From: Candidatus Geothrix odensensis
GTDB taxonomy: Bacteria > Acidobacteriota > Holophagae > Holophagales > Holophagaceae
Length of the DNA: 64,000 bases
Direction: 5' to 3'
Assembly (NCBI GenBank): GCA_016714685.1
Contig: JADKCH010000002.1
Location: 252,957-316,956, forward strand
The notes under the pieces are model-generated. The model was not told where the DNA came from. It saw only the letters and a list, made by a program, of their open reading frames with translations, and did not search any database. The translations under genes were made by a program, and so were the position numbers. Each line of letters opens with the position of its first letter. The stretch's first letter is position 1. Positions 1 to 9,311 of the stretch are shown here, in pieces.

Positions 1-1
1 G

Positions 2-760
2 AACGACCTGGCCACCGTGGAACGCTGGCTCAAGGCGGCCCAGGCCCGCTTCGAGGCTGGGGCCGACCCGGCTTACCAGGTGTCGCTGGTCGAAGGGGAG
101 CTGTTGAAGCTCCAGCAGGATCTGGACGAGGCCTGGGCCCAGGAGGCCCGGACTTGGGGAACGCTGGTTGCCCTGGCCGATGTCCCGACGGCCCCCCTTC
201 CATTGGCAGATCCAGGGCCAGTTCCGGTCATCCCGACCGTGGATCTTGAGCGTCGGTTGCAGGAAGGACCGCTGCGGAAGACGCTGTTTTCTCTGGCAGA
301 TATGGAGGAGCGTAGCCTTCGCCTGAAGGAAGCCCAGGCTCTTAACCGCTGGAGCCTCCGGGGCAGTTATGCCCAGGAAGGGGATGACAAGGTCACCCGC
401 TTCGGGTTGGCCGTGCGCCTGCCGCGACCCGGCGAAGGCGCCTCCCTCCGCGCCCACACCGAGGCCCAGATCCGGGCCAGCCAGGGGACGGCTCGGCAGG
501 CCCTCGCAGAACTCGATGCTCGCGCACTTGCGGCGATTTCCCGCATCAAGGTATCTCCCGCCAACCAGCCCATTCCCGACTTCGGTAAAGCCATCGAAGC
601 CATCAGCCTCCGCCTTCAGGAAGGTCGTGAGCGCCCTTCCGACGCCTTGCCCATCCGACGACAGCTTCTGGAGTCGCAGATGGCCGCCTTGCGCCGCCAC
701 CATAACCAGCACCTGCTAGCCGCCGAGTTGCAGGCCCTGCTCCCCAAGGTGAACCTATGA
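2..760 (+). CDS. TolC/CzcC-type outer-membrane efflux protein, 5' end cut by window
   Basis: Outer-membrane exit duct of a tripartite heavy-metal RND pump. The reading frame is open from base 2, so the N-terminus and signal peptide lie outside the window; 252 residues are visible. Assignment rests on near line-by-line similarity to the complete paralogue at 11739-12914, including the shared stretches LEAGADP-like, LADPG, WSLRGSYA, RPGEG and the C-terminal RPSDALPIRRQLLE. The long Ala/Glu/Arg/Leu helices fit the TolC coiled-coil barrel. The stop codon overlaps the next start in ATGA, so it is translated with the adaptor. Family and role are well supported; the metal exported cannot be read from this subunit. 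Confidence 0.85.
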   Translation, partial: NDLATVERWLKAAQARFEAGADPAYQVSLVEGELLKLQQDLDEAWAQEARTWGTLVALADVPTAPLPLADPGPVPVIPTVDLERRLQEGPLRKTLFSLADMEERSLRLKEAQALNRWSLRGSYAQEGDDKVTRFGLAVRLPRPGEGASLRAHTEAQIRASQGTARQALAELDARALAAISRIKVSPANQPIPDFGKAIEAISLRLQEGRERPSDALPIRRQLLESQMAALRRHHNQHLLAAELQALLPKVNL

Positions 761-1899
761 ATCGCATGGTGATGAGTCTCCCCCTTGCCCTGGTGCTTCT
801 GGCCAGTATCGGCTGCTCGAAGAAGGCCACTCCCAAGAACGAAGCAGATAAACATGACCATGGCCAGGAGGCAGGAGAAGCCAGGGGTAGTCATGTCCCC
901 CTGGAAGGAATCCGGGGATTGCGCCTCATGAAGGTGGCTGAACCTCGACTCGAAGGCCGCTGGGTTCCCGGCGAAGCCATTGGGGACGAGGCTGCCCAGG
1001 CCCTGCTCAGCAGCCCCGTCAAAGGCATTGTCAGCCAGATCCTGACGGCTCCGGGGCTGACCCGCGGGGAGGGCGCGACCCTGGCCCTCATTCAAAGTCC
1101 GGAACTGGCTCGCCTCAAGGCCCAGTGGATCGCCGCCAGGGCGAAACTGAGTCGCACCCAGGCGGATCTGGCCCGCGAAGAACGCTTGTTTCAGGCCGGC
1201 GCCGGAGCCCGGCGCGATCTGGAATCCGTGCGAAGCGAAGCCGACACCGCCAAGGCCGAGGAAGAAGCCGCCCGTCTGGGCCTAGAGGCCGTGGGTCTCA
1301 AACCCGGCGACGCCGGGGCGACCTTTACCTTGAAGGCCCCGGCCAGCGGATCCGTGGTGGCCTGGAAGGTCCAGCGCGGGCAGGGTGTGGAAGCAGGCCA
1401 GGAGATGGGCACTTTCCAGGCCGCTCAGGCCGCCGTGGTCCGTCTCGAGCTGTCCCAGCCCGGGCCCATCGGTTGGACCTCCGGCACTGTAAGCGAGGTT
1501 CGCCAGGCCAACGGAAGGACCTGGAAGGCACGGCTGGAGGGAACTCCCGCCACGCTTACCACGGATACCCGGCGGCTCAGCTACCGGCTGCGCTTTGTCG
1601 GGGGGCAGCTGCCCATCCCGGGGACCTCGGTGGAAGTGAAGGTGCCCATGGAGAAAGGCGTTTTCCTGCCGCAGGCGGCGCTCCAGCAGGTGGAGGGCCG
1701 CTGGGGTGTCTTCGTGGTCGAGAAGGAGCAAGCCGAGTTCCGGCCCGTGAAGCGCGGGACAGAGATCAAGGACGAGGTGCTCGTCCTGGAAGGGCTGAAA
1801 CCCGGTGAGACCGTCGTGGCCGAGGGTGCCTACCTCCTCAAGGCTTACCAGCAGAAGCGCACCCAGCCGGAAGGCGAGGAGGGTGGCCATGGCCATTGA
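757..1899 (+). CDS. Periplasmic adaptor (membrane fusion protein) of heavy-metal RND pump, CusB/CzcB type
   Basis: A 380-residue adaptor joining the inner-membrane RND pump to the outer-membrane duct. The N-terminus is a lipoprotein signal ending in a lipobox-like SIGC, so it is probably a lipid-anchored periplasmic protein. A His/Asp/Glu-rich stretch (KHDHGQEAGEA) follows the Cys and the protein ends in GGHGH; both could capture metal ions. A central helical hairpin (about residues 115-170) is flanked by barrel-sandwich segments. It starts inside the stop of the upstream gene (ATGA) and its 3' end overlaps the RND gene by 11 nt. A close paralogue lies at 12911-14050. The CusB versus CzcB subtype is not decided by the sequence. 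Confidence 0.88.
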   Translation: MNRMVMSLPLALVLLASIGCSKKATPKNEADKHDHGQEAGEARGSHVPLEGIRGLRLMKVAEPRLEGRWVPGEAIGDEAAQALLSSPVKGIVSQILTAPGLTRGEGATLALIQSPELARLKAQWIAARAKLSRTQADLAREERLFQAGAGARRDLESVRSEADTAKAEEEAARLGLEAVGLKPGDAGATFTLKAPASGSVVAWKVQRGQGVEAGQEMGTFQAAQAAVVRLELSQPGPIGWTSGTVSEVRQANGRTWKARLEGTPATLTTDTRRLSYRLRFVGGQLPIPGTSVEVKVPMEKGVFLPQAALQQVEGRWGVFVVEKEQAEFRPVKRGTEIKDEVLVLEGLKPGETVVAEGAYLLKAYQQKRTQPEGEEGGHGH

Positions 1900-4800
1900 C
1901 CCAAAGCTCCCAAACGGACCTGACATTCCCATCGACCCGACCATGAGCCATGACCCCTATGCGGTCTACACGCCCCAGCACCGCACCCCTATCCGCCGTT
2001 GGTTCGATTGGCTCCTGCCCCGCAAAGGCTGGGTGTTTGCCCTCAGCATCGCCTGGGGTCTGGCGGGTGTGTTCACCTTCCTCAACCTCAAGCGGGACCT
2101 CTTCCCAGACATGAGCCTTCCGATTCTCTCCGTGCTCATCCAGAGCCCTGGACGGGCCACTCCCGAACTGGAACTCTCCGTCGCCCAGCCCACCGAGCAG
2201 GCCCTGGGTGGCATGCCCGGCGTCAAACGCGTCAACACCCTCGTGCTGCCCGAGCTGGTGCAGGTGGTCGTGACTTTCGAGGGGGATACCGACCCCTGGC
2301 GGGCCCGACAGCTCGTGGCAGAGAGGCTTTCCGGGGTAATCGGAAGCTATCCCTCCGGCACCCGCCCGCCCCTCATGAGCAGCGCTTCTGGGCGCCTCCA
2401 TGAGCTCATGGAGATCGTCCTGGAAGGTGAAAAGGTCGACCCCATGCGCCTGCGGGATCACACCGATCAAGTGCTGGCCCCGCGCCTCCAGGCCGTGCCA
2501 GGCGTGGCCCGTGTCGAAAGGCTGGGTGGCCAGGAACGCTCACTCCAGATCACGCTGATTCCAGAGAAGGTGCGCAGCCTCGGCGTCAGCCTTGATCGGG
2601 TGATGGCCGCCCTGGAACAGAGTCATCAGGATCTGGCGGCGGGCGTGTTGGAGATCCAGGACAAGGGTTGGTATATGTCCGTTGGCAACCTGGCTGCGAC
2701 CCCGGATGAAGTTCGCCAGCTTCCCGTGCAAGCTGCCAAGGGGATCGTGACCCTGGGAGATATCGCAGAAATCCGGGAGGCCCCGGCTTTCCGCCGCGGA
2801 TTGGCCCGACACGACGGCCACGAGGATGTGAGCCTTCGGATCGTCAAACAGCCCACTGCGGCGACCCTGGATGTGGCTGAGGGCGTTCGGGAGGCTGTAG
2901 CCGAACTCAAGAAGGGCCTTCCCGAGGGCATGCGCCTGGATGTGATCTACGACCAGGGCCGACTGGTCACCCATGCTCTGAATGGTGTGACCCTGGCCCT
3001 GCTGGTCGGTGGGATCTTCGTGGCCGTGGTGCTCATCGTGCTCCTCGGCAATCTCCGGGGCGCCCTCCTGGTTCTGGCCGTGCTGCCTCTGGCCACCTTC
3101 GGGGCCGCGATTCCCCTCCATTTTGCGGGACTCGGCATCAACGCCATGACCCTGGGCGGACTCGCCATCGCCGTGGGCCTGCTGGTAGATGCCGCCGTGA
3201 TCATGGTGGAGAACCTCGCCCATCGACTCCACGAGCACCAGGACCATGTCGAACCCCGCCGTGTGGCCCTCACCCGGGCCGCCGCCGAGGTGGCCACACC
3301 CATCCTGATCGCCGTCCTGGTCATCCTGGCGGTCTTCATTCCCCTGCTGTCCATGGGGGGTATCGCGGGCAAGCTCTACGCTCCTTTAGCCATGGCCGTG
3401 GCCTCGGCCATGACCATCAGTCTTGTGCTTACGTTCACCCTCGTGCCCGCGTTGGTGGAGCGCTTCCTCCCTCCTGGCTCCTCTCTGGAGGAACCCCGCC
3501 TCGTCACCGCCATCAAGCGTTTCTACAAACCTGGGCTGGACTGGGCCATGCACAATGGCCCCCTGGTCCGCGTGCTCGCCTTGGGGCTCACGATTCCCAG
3601 CATCTGGCTCGCGATGCGGCTGGGGACCAACTTCCTGCCAACCTTGGATGAACGGGCCTTCATGCTCCTCTCCAAGGTGCCTGCGGAAAGCAGCCTGGAG
3701 GCTGTGGATCAGGCGAACATCCATCTGGATTCTCGCCTGAAGGCCATTCCCGGCGTGCAATCCGTCTACCGACGTAGCGGACGCGCCGAAGTGACGGAAG
3801 ATCCCTGTCCCATCACAGACAGCGAGATCATGGTGATTCTCAATCCCGACGCGGATGAACGCGCCGTGGGGAGGGAAGTATTGGAAGCCGCCGAGGTCAT
3901 GCCCTTCCCGGTGGAGGTGAACACCCCCATGCAGGAACGCATCGCTGAAGGCATCGGCGGCACCCCCGCCGACATCCAGGTCAAACTCTTCAACCGGAAC
4001 CTTGAGGCTGTCCGAGGCGTGCTGCCGGAACTTCGGGAGCACCTGTCGAAACTAGAAGGCGTTCGCAGTGTTACCTCGGACACGCCCGACCCCATGCCCC
4101 GCTGGCGGGCGGTCCTGGATGAAGAGGCCCTGCGCCGTCTTGGTGTTCCACGCACCCTCGTGGCCAAGACCCTTCAATCGGCCTTGCAGGGCCTGGAGTC
4201 TGAAATCCGCTTCGATGGCCCCCAGCGCATCGAGCGCATCGTCCGCTTCCCCAACGATGGCCGTGTCAGTCCCGCGACCCTCAAGGACACCCCCCTGATC
4301 CTGGAGGACGGTCGAGCCCTCTCGCTAGGTCAGGTGGTCCAGTTCGAGGAGACCTCCACGCCCACCCTCGTGCGCCGGGAGTCCGCCCAGCGTCGTATCG
4401 GGCTCAACATTCGCACCATGGGCGACCTCGGCGGCACCGCCAAGCGTATCGAGAGGGCCCTGGAAGGCGTGAAGCTCCCCGAGGGGACCTTTGTAAAGCT
4501 GGGGGGCAAGATCGAAGAAGCCCGCGAAACCCAACGCCGCTTGGGCATCGCCATCGCGGTGGCCCTGACGCTGGTGGTGGGGCTACTCTACCTGGCACTC
4601 AAAAAGTGGCGGGAGGTGCTGGTCGTGATCGCCACCCTGCCTGATGCCTTCGCGGGCGCGCTCTTCGCACTGTGGCTGGCTGGAGAGACCTGGAACATCA
4701 GCTCCATCGTCGGCATGATCGGACTCTTCGGCGTGGCGGTGCAAAACAGTCTGGTGCTCATCACCCAGGCGAAGGGACTGATGGAGGCCGGAATGCCCTT

Positions 4801-5041
4801 CGAGGAGGCTCTCCGGGAAGCCAGTCTGGGCCGTGTGCGTCCCAAGCTCATGACCGCCGGAGCCGCCATCCTCGGCCTGATGCCGATGCTGTTCGGTTTC
4901 GGTGGCTCTGAACTGGAGCGTCCCCTGGCCATCGCCATGGTGGGCGGCCTCATCACCAGCACCCTGTTCACCTTGTTGGCCCTCCCGAGTTTCTATGCCT
5001 GGGTGGGGAAACCGAAGGAGACGGATCATGAGCACGCCTAA
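1889..5041 (+). CDS. Heavy-metal efflux RND pump, CusA/CzcA family
   Basis: Proton-driven inner-membrane metal exporter of 1,050 residues, the usual HME-RND size. I chose ATG 1889 because the paralogue at 14040 begins with the matching MA-[IT]-[DE]-P-[KN]-LP and an upstream in-frame ATG would overlap the adaptor by a further 84 nt. Visible family hallmarks are GRATPELELSVAQPTEQALGG near the N-terminus, the TM4 segment with VDAAVIMVEN, and a second transmembrane block near the C-terminus (GMIGLFGVAVQNSLVLITQA). The TM4 signature resembles CusA more than the DFG...D pattern of CzcA, but the metal specificity stays open. It overlaps the P-type ATPase gene by 14 nt, so exporter and ATPase are co-translated. 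Confidence 0.93.
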   Translation: MAIDPKLPNGPDIPIDPTMSHDPYAVYTPQHRTPIRRWFDWLLPRKGWVFALSIAWGLAGVFTFLNLKRDLFPDMSLPILSVLIQSPGRATPELELSVAQPTEQALGGMPGVKRVNTLVLPELVQVVVTFEGDTDPWRARQLVAERLSGVIGSYPSGTRPPLMSSASGRLHELMEIVLEGEKVDPMRLRDHTDQVLAPRLQAVPGVARVERLGGQERSLQITLIPEKVRSLGVSLDRVMAALEQSHQDLAAGVLEIQDKGWYMSVGNLAATPDEVRQLPVQAAKGIVTLGDIAEIREAPAFRRGLARHDGHEDVSLRIVKQPTAATLDVAEGVREAVAELKKGLPEGMRLDVIYDQGRLVTHALNGVTLALLVGGIFVAVVLIVLLGNLRGALLVLAVLPLATFGAAIPLHFAGLGINAMTLGGLAIAVGLLVDAAVIMVENLAHRLHEHQDHVEPRRVALTRAAAEVATPILIAVLVILAVFIPLLSMGGIAGKLYAPLAMAVASAMTISLVLTFTLVPALVERFLPPGSSLEEPRLVTAIKRFYKPGLDWAMHNGPLVRVLALGLTIPSIWLAMRLGTNFLPTLDERAFMLLSKVPAESSLEAVDQANIHLDSRLKAIPGVQSVYRRSGRAEVTEDPCPITDSEIMVILNPDADERAVGREVLEAAEVMPFPVEVNTPMQERIAEGIGGTPADIQVKLFNRNLEAVRGVLPELREHLSKLEGVRSVTSDTPDPMPRWRAVLDEEALRRLGVPRTLVAKTLQSALQGLESEIRFDGPQRIERIVRFPNDGRVSPATLKDTPLILEDGRALSLGQVVQFEETSTPTLVRRESAQRRIGLNIRTMGDLGGTAKRIERALEGVKLPEGTFVKLGGKIEEARETQRRLGIAIAVALTLVVGLLYLALKKWREVLVVIATLPDAFAGALFALWLAGETWNISSIVGMIGLFGVAVQNSLVLITQAKGLMEAGMPFEEALREASLGRVRPKLMTAGAAILGLMPMLFGFGGSELERPLAIAMVGGLITSTLFTLLALPSFYAWVGKPKETDHEHA

Positions 5042-7205
5042 GCGATCCTTCAAGATCCACGGCATGGACTGCGCCGAGGAGATTGCTGTGCTCAAGCGCG
5101 AGGTGGGCCCGCTGGTAGGGGGTGAGGCAAACCTCGCCTTCGACCTGCTGAACGGGAAGATGATCCTCTCGGAGGGGGCCTCGGCCTCCTCCGAGGCGGT
5201 CCTCCAGGCCGTCGGCGCCACCGGCATGCAGGCTGAGGAATGGACTGAACAGCAGCCTGGGGATGGTCAGGGGCGCCCGCTCGCCCTGCGGGCCCGCACC
5301 GCCGCGACCATTCTCAGCGCCATCTTGATACTGTCGGCCCTGGTTGTTCACGCGGCGGCAGGAGGAGGCTGGCTGACCGCGCTTGGCTGGCGGGAGGTTG
5401 AAGGGGCCCATCACGTGCCAATGGCCTCTCGAATCCTCTATGCCATCGCGACCCTGGTGGCCACCTGGTTCATCCTGCCCAAGGCGTGGTTGTCTGCCCG
5501 CCGCCTGAGGCCGGACATGAACTTGCTCATGACCGTGGCGGTGCTCGGCGCCATCGGCATCGGGGAGTGGCTGGAGGCCGCGTCGGTCGCTTTCCTGTTC
5601 GCGGTCTCCCTGGCCCTGGAAGCCTGGAGCTTGGGCCGCGCTCGCCGGGCCGTCCAGTCCCTGCTCAAGTTGACCTCCGAGACCGTCCACCTGCTCTCTG
5701 ATTGCGGATGCGGTGAACTTAAGGACGTTCCACCCGATCAGGTCAAGGTCGGCTCACGGTTCCAGATCCGCCCCGGAGAGCGGATCCCGCTTGATGGTCA
5801 TGTGGTCGAAGGGGAAGGCGAGGTCAACGAAGCGTCCATCACGGGCGAGAGCCTGCCCAGCCCCAAAGCACCAGGCTCATCGCTTTTCGCGGGCAGCATC
5901 AACGGCAACACCACGCTGGTAGGGGAGTCCACCCATCCTGCCTCTGACTCCGTGCTGGCTCGCATCATCCGAATGGTTGGTGAAGCACAGCACCGCCGTG
6001 CCCCTATGGAGCAGTGGGTAGACGGCTTCGCCCGGGTCTACACCCCGGTGGTCATGGGGTTGGCGATCCTGGTGTTGGTCCTCCCACCGCTGTTGAACCT
6101 CGGCACTTGGTCAGCATGGCTTTACCGGGCCCTGGTGCTGTTGGTGATCGCTTGCCCTTGTGCCCTGGTGATCTCCACCCCCGTGAGCATCGTGTCCGGG
6201 CTGGCATCGGCGGCTCGCCATGGGGTGCTCATCAAGGGCGGCGCTTTCCTGGAAGCGCCCGCCCACCTCAAGGCCATTGCCTTCGACAAGACCGGCACCC
6301 TCACCCGGGGCGTCCTTCAGGTGGAGCGCGTGGTTCCCCTTCATGGAGGCTCGGAACCAGCGGTGCTCCAGATGGCAGTGAGCCTGGAGGCCCAGACGGA
6401 CCACCCTGTTGCCCGAGCCATCCTCGCCCACGCGAAGGATCAAGGGCTCCAACCCCTCCCTGTGACCGAGTTCGAGATCGTGCCCGGAAAAGGGGCGCGG
6501 GGCCGTGAGGGGGCGCAACGTATCTGGGCCGGTTCACCTCGTTGGGCAGAGGAACTGGGCCACGGTAGTCCCGCCCTCCAGGATGCCCTCCGGCAAGTGT
6601 CCGAGACCGGGGCCACAGTCATCCTGGTGGGTAACGAGGCTGGAACACAGGGCCTGATAGCCCTGGCCGACGGCGTCCGCGCCGAGAGCGCCGAGGTCCT
6701 CCGTCGCTTGAAAGAGGCCGGAGTCCAGCATCTAGTCATGCTCACCGGAGATCACCGGGCTGCTGCTGACCGAGTGGCCCGCGAGGTGGGTCTCTCGGAA
6801 GTGATGTCAGAACTCTTGCCCGAGCAGAAGGTCCAAGTGGTCGAAGGGCTGGTCGAGACCTACGGCAGCGTCGCCATGATCGGGGACGGAGTCAACGACG
6901 CGCCCGCCATGGCCCGCGCCACCATCGGCATCGCCATGGGGGCCGCCGGAAGCGATACCGCCATCGAGACCGCCGACATCGCACTCATGTCCGATGACCT
7001 CACCCGGCTTCCCTGGCTCATCGCCCACGCCCGGCGGACCTTGCGGATCATCCACCAGAACATCACCTTCGCCCTTGGGGTGAAGGCCGTGTTCGTCGTC
7101 CTCACCCTGGTGGGTCACGCATCCCTCTGGTCTGCCATCGCCGCCGACATGGGGGCCTCTTTGCTGGTGGTGTTCAACGCCCTGAGGCTGACACGGGAGG
7201 GGTGA
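5028..7205 (+). CDS. P1B-type heavy-metal ATPase, Zn/Cd/Pb (ZntA/CadA) class
   Basis: ATP-driven metal exporter of 725 residues in the inner membrane. In order: an N-terminal HMA domain with GMDC at 12-15 that keeps one Cys (CAEE instead of CXXC); a CGCGE patch near 226-230; the actuator TGES; the transmembrane metal site C376-P-C378 followed by ALVISTP; phosphorylation loop DKTGTLT with Asp420; TDHP in the nucleotide domain; GDGVNDAP; and a C-terminal DMGASLLVVFNALRL. CPC plus the last helix Asp is the pattern of the Zn/Cd/Pb group. ATG 5028 overlaps the end of the RND gene. It would move metal from cytoplasm to periplasm, where the RND pump could expel it, so the operon spans both membranes. 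Confidence 0.92.
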   Translation: MSTPKRSFKIHGMDCAEEIAVLKREVGPLVGGEANLAFDLLNGKMILSEGASASSEAVLQAVGATGMQAEEWTEQQPGDGQGRPLALRARTAATILSAILILSALVVHAAAGGGWLTALGWREVEGAHHVPMASRILYAIATLVATWFILPKAWLSARRLRPDMNLLMTVAVLGAIGIGEWLEAASVAFLFAVSLALEAWSLGRARRAVQSLLKLTSETVHLLSDCGCGELKDVPPDQVKVGSRFQIRPGERIPLDGHVVEGEGEVNEASITGESLPSPKAPGSSLFAGSINGNTTLVGESTHPASDSVLARIIRMVGEAQHRRAPMEQWVDGFARVYTPVVMGLAILVLVLPPLLNLGTWSAWLYRALVLLVIACPCALVISTPVSIVSGLASAARHGVLIKGGAFLEAPAHLKAIAFDKTGTLTRGVLQVERVVPLHGGSEPAVLQMAVSLEAQTDHPVARAILAHAKDQGLQPLPVTEFEIVPGKGARGREGAQRIWAGSPRWAEELGHGSPALQDALRQVSETGATVILVGNEAGTQGLIALADGVRAESAEVLRRLKEAGVQHLVMLTGDHRAAADRVAREVGLSEVMSELLPEQKVQVVEGLVETYGSVAMIGDGVNDAPAMARATIGIAMGAAGSDTAIETADIALMSDDLTRLPWLIAHARRTLRIIHQNITFALGVKAVFVVLTLVGHASLWSAIAADMGASLLVVFNALRLTREG

Positions 7206-7331
7206 CGAAGTCACTCCGCCACACAACCAGAAGGCTGATGCCGAAAACCTTGTGGTGTATGTGTGGGGTGACCCCAGGGACACCTCCGCGAACCCGCACC
7301 ACGACTAGCTCCACTAGCTTCAATACCTTTC

Positions 7332-7376
7332 TTGTGATTCCAGGTGTCGCCGGTTCGAGTCCGGTCAGCCGCCCCA
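7332..7376 (+). pseudogene. 3' half of tRNA-His(GTG): probable attachment-site remnant
   Basis: Starts exactly at the anticodon loop (TTGTGAT), continues through the 3' anticodon strand TCCAG, the variable loop GTGTC, a T-arm with GGTTCGAGTCC and an acceptor strand ending in CCA. The layout matches tRNA-His of other bacteria. The 5' half (acceptor, D-arm) is absent: the bases immediately upstream (ACCTTTC) cannot pair as an anticodon stem. Integrases often cut in the anticodon loop and leave the displaced 3' half at the far end of the island. An intact tRNA-His should then lie left of the window. Fragment identity is firm; the integration history is inferred. Confidence 0.8.
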
Positions 7377-7413
7377 GATTGAAAAGCCCCCGCCCGCGGG
7401 GGTTTTTCAATCT
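7376..7413 (+). terminator. Bidirectional rho-independent terminator after the tRNA-His fragment
   Basis: Near-perfect palindrome beginning at the final A of the tRNA CCA end: AGATTGAAAA, a C5/G5 GC-rich stem with a short loop, then TTTTTCAATCT. It has an A tract on one side and a T tract on the other, so it can terminate transcription from either strand. It would be the original tRNA-His terminator. Confidence 0.8.
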
Positions 7414-7727
7414 GGAACGAGCCGGGAGTCGAACCGGCGACAGTGAGCTTGTGGAGACAGCGCGGGGGAGGCTCCGCCTCCCTGAGCCATGGGCGAAGGG
7501 GAGCACCGTGCGGGGCACGGTGCATCAGGCGGAGTGTCGGAGCAAGATCGGCAGACCGCAAAGCGGGCTGCGGCCGGTTCCACTCCCGGTGGCGTGGGTC
7601 GAAGTCCCCAGCAGGCCCATACCCGGCGACAGTGGGCTCGCGGAGACAGCCGGGGGGCTGTCGGAGCCGGACGCGGGCCGGTTCGAGTCCCGGTGGCATG
7701 GGTCGAAGTCCCCAGCAGGCCCGCACC
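7414..7727. repeat. tRNA-associated repeat module, two tandem units
   Basis: Begins with an inverted T-arm copy (GGGAGTCGAACCGGCGACA), a mirror of the tRNA-His T-arm across the terminator. Two related units follow, at about 7435-7622 and 7623-7727. Each contains CGGCGACAGTG, a GGAGACAGC box, a GTCGGAGC segment, a T-arm-like CCGGTTC...TCCCGGTGGC and GGGTCGAAGTCCCCAGCAGG. The first unit also holds GC-rich hairpins near 7500-7535. The box at 7442-7467 is shared with the tRNA-Pro locus (opposite strand) and, less exactly, with the tRNA-Arg locus. There is no convincing protein-coding content here. Confidence 0.7.
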
Positions 7728-7773
7728 GGCCCCTCCATGCATCACCAGCCGCTCAGGCCCCCTGCTGTCGACC

Positions 7774-8604
7774 TCAGCCCGCCGCCCTCTGCCCCTGCAG
7801 CCACGCCCGCGGCGACTGCCCCGTGACCTCCCGGAAGGCCCGGGACAGGGCGGTGGAGCTGCCGTAGCCCACATCGAAGGCCACGACCTTCAGCGGGATT
7901 CCCCTGGCCAGTCGCTCCTGGGCGGTAGCGATGCGGAACAGAGCTAAGTGATCTCCGGGTGTCAGCCCCACGGTCTGCTTGAACTGGAGCGCGAACCCGC
8001 TGCGGGAGAGGCCAGCCTTGGCCGCCATGTCGTCGAGGGTCCAGGGGCGGGCCGGATCGGCATGCACAGCCACGAGGGCGTTCCGGAGCTGCGGGTGCAC
8101 CAACCCAGCCAGCAGCCCGGTCTGGGTCATGCCCGCCCCGACCGCGTCGCGCACGAAGTGGACCAGGACGACTTCACACAGCCGGTCCACCACCGCCTGC
8201 CTGCCTTCCGCCGACGCGAAGGCCTCCTGGAAGATCAGCTCCGCCAGCGGCCCCACCTGATCCACCCCCAAGTGCATGACCTCGGGCAGGGCCAGGGCCA
8301 GGGGGCAGCCCACGCCGATGCCGAAGGTGATGGTGGCGCAGACCAGGTCGAGGCCCTCGGGTCCCTCCGGCACGAGGTGATGGGGCAGGTTTCGCGGGTA
8401 GAACAGCAGGCCCGGCCCGTTGATCTTCAGTGCCTTCCGACCACCCAGATAGCGGATCTCACCCCGGCCCGACCTGACGAGGTGGAGATGCCCATGATCC
8501 TTGGGCTGATCGAAGCTGGCCACCGCGCACAGATTCCCCGTGAAGAACGTCTGGGCGTGCAGACGGAAGCGTTCAAAGAGGGGCTGGAGGGCGTCGGAGG
8601 TCAT
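7774..8604 (-). CDS. AraC-family transcriptional regulator with N-terminal cupin-like domain
   Basis: A 276-residue regulator. The N-terminal half (about 1-165) is a cupin-like sensor with a HGHLHLVRSGRG-type strand and the YPRNLPHHL segment seen in AraC cupin_6 proteins. The C-terminal half (about 180-270) carries two helix-turn-helix units, with LDDMAAKAGLSRSGFALQFK and the second-HTH signature VAFDVGYGSSTALSRAFRE. It is transcribed divergently from the AhpD-like gene 105 bp away, the common arrangement in which such regulators control their neighbour. Ligand unknown. Confidence 0.88.
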   Translation of the reverse strand: MTSDALQPLFERFRLHAQTFFTGNLCAVASFDQPKDHGHLHLVRSGRGEIRYLGGRKALKINGPGLLFYPRNLPHHLVPEGPEGLDLVCATITFGIGVGCPLALALPEVMHLGVDQVGPLAELIFQEAFASAEGRQAVVDRLCEVVLVHFVRDAVGAGMTQTGLLAGLVHPQLRNALVAVHADPARPWTLDDMAAKAGLSRSGFALQFKQTVGLTPGDHLALFRIATAQERLARGIPLKVVAFDVGYGSSTALSRAFREVTGQSPRAWLQGQRAAG

Positions 8605-8708
8605 CGGGGACTCCAGGTCTGCTTTCTCGGACCCTCAGTCACCTTCGGGTGAGACCAGGGTGCCACTTTTGGGATGTGCACCGTGCACCCCATGGCCAAG
8701 GAGCCTCC

Positions 8709-9254
8709 ATGACCACCATCTCCCCGCTCGATCCCACCCAGGCCACCCCCGAGGTTGCCGCCATCCTCCAGGCCGTGAAGGCCAAACTGGGCCGGGTCCC
8801 CAACCTGTTCCTCACCCTCGCCAAGGCCCCGGCGGCGCTGAAGACCTACCTCGGTGCCTCCGAAGCCCTCGGCGCGGGCCTCCTGGACGCCCAGCAGCGC
8901 GAGGTCATCGCCCTGGCCGTGGCCGAGGCCAACGGCTGTGACTACTGTCTGGCCGCTCACAGCGCCATCGGCAAGATGGTGGGCTTGGACGCCGACACCT
9001 TGTTGCAGTCCCGCTCGGGGGTGCCCGCGAGCCGTCGTCACGCCGCCCTCGCTGCATTCGCCAGGGCCGTGGTGCGGGAGCGCGGTCAGGTCTCGCCCCT
9101 GGACCTGCAGGCAGCCCGCGAGGCGGGACTCGACGATCAGGACTTACTGGAGGTGGTGGCCAACGTGGCGGTCAACATCCTCACCAACTACACCAACCTC
9201 GTGGCGGGCACCGTGGTGGACTTCCCCAAGGTCGAGCGCCTCGCGCACGTGTGA
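8709..9254 (+). CDS. Carboxymuconolactone decarboxylase / AhpD-like peroxidase-related protein
   Basis: A 181-residue helical protein of the AhpD/CMD superfamily. The decisive motif is EANGCDYCLAAH (about residues 77-88): a CXXC pair followed by His with an upstream Glu, the redox relay of AhpD-type alkylhydroperoxidases. Start at ATG 8709; an earlier in-frame start would add residues without family similarity. It probably reduces peroxides or a related oxidised substrate and is likely controlled by the divergent AraC regulator. A flavin-binding protein follows 57 bp downstream and may be co-transcribed. Confidence 0.87.
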   Translation: MTTISPLDPTQATPEVAAILQAVKAKLGRVPNLFLTLAKAPAALKTYLGASEALGAGLLDAQQREVIALAVAEANGCDYCLAAHSAIGKMVGLDADTLLQSRSGVPASRRHAALAAFARAVVRERGQVSPLDLQAAREAGLDDQDLLEVVANVAVNILTNYTNLVAGTVVDFPKVERLAHV

Positions 9255-9311
9255 CGCATGATGGCCGGGTCGCCCTCTCCTGGGCGGCCCGGCCAATCCC
9301 AGGAGACAACC

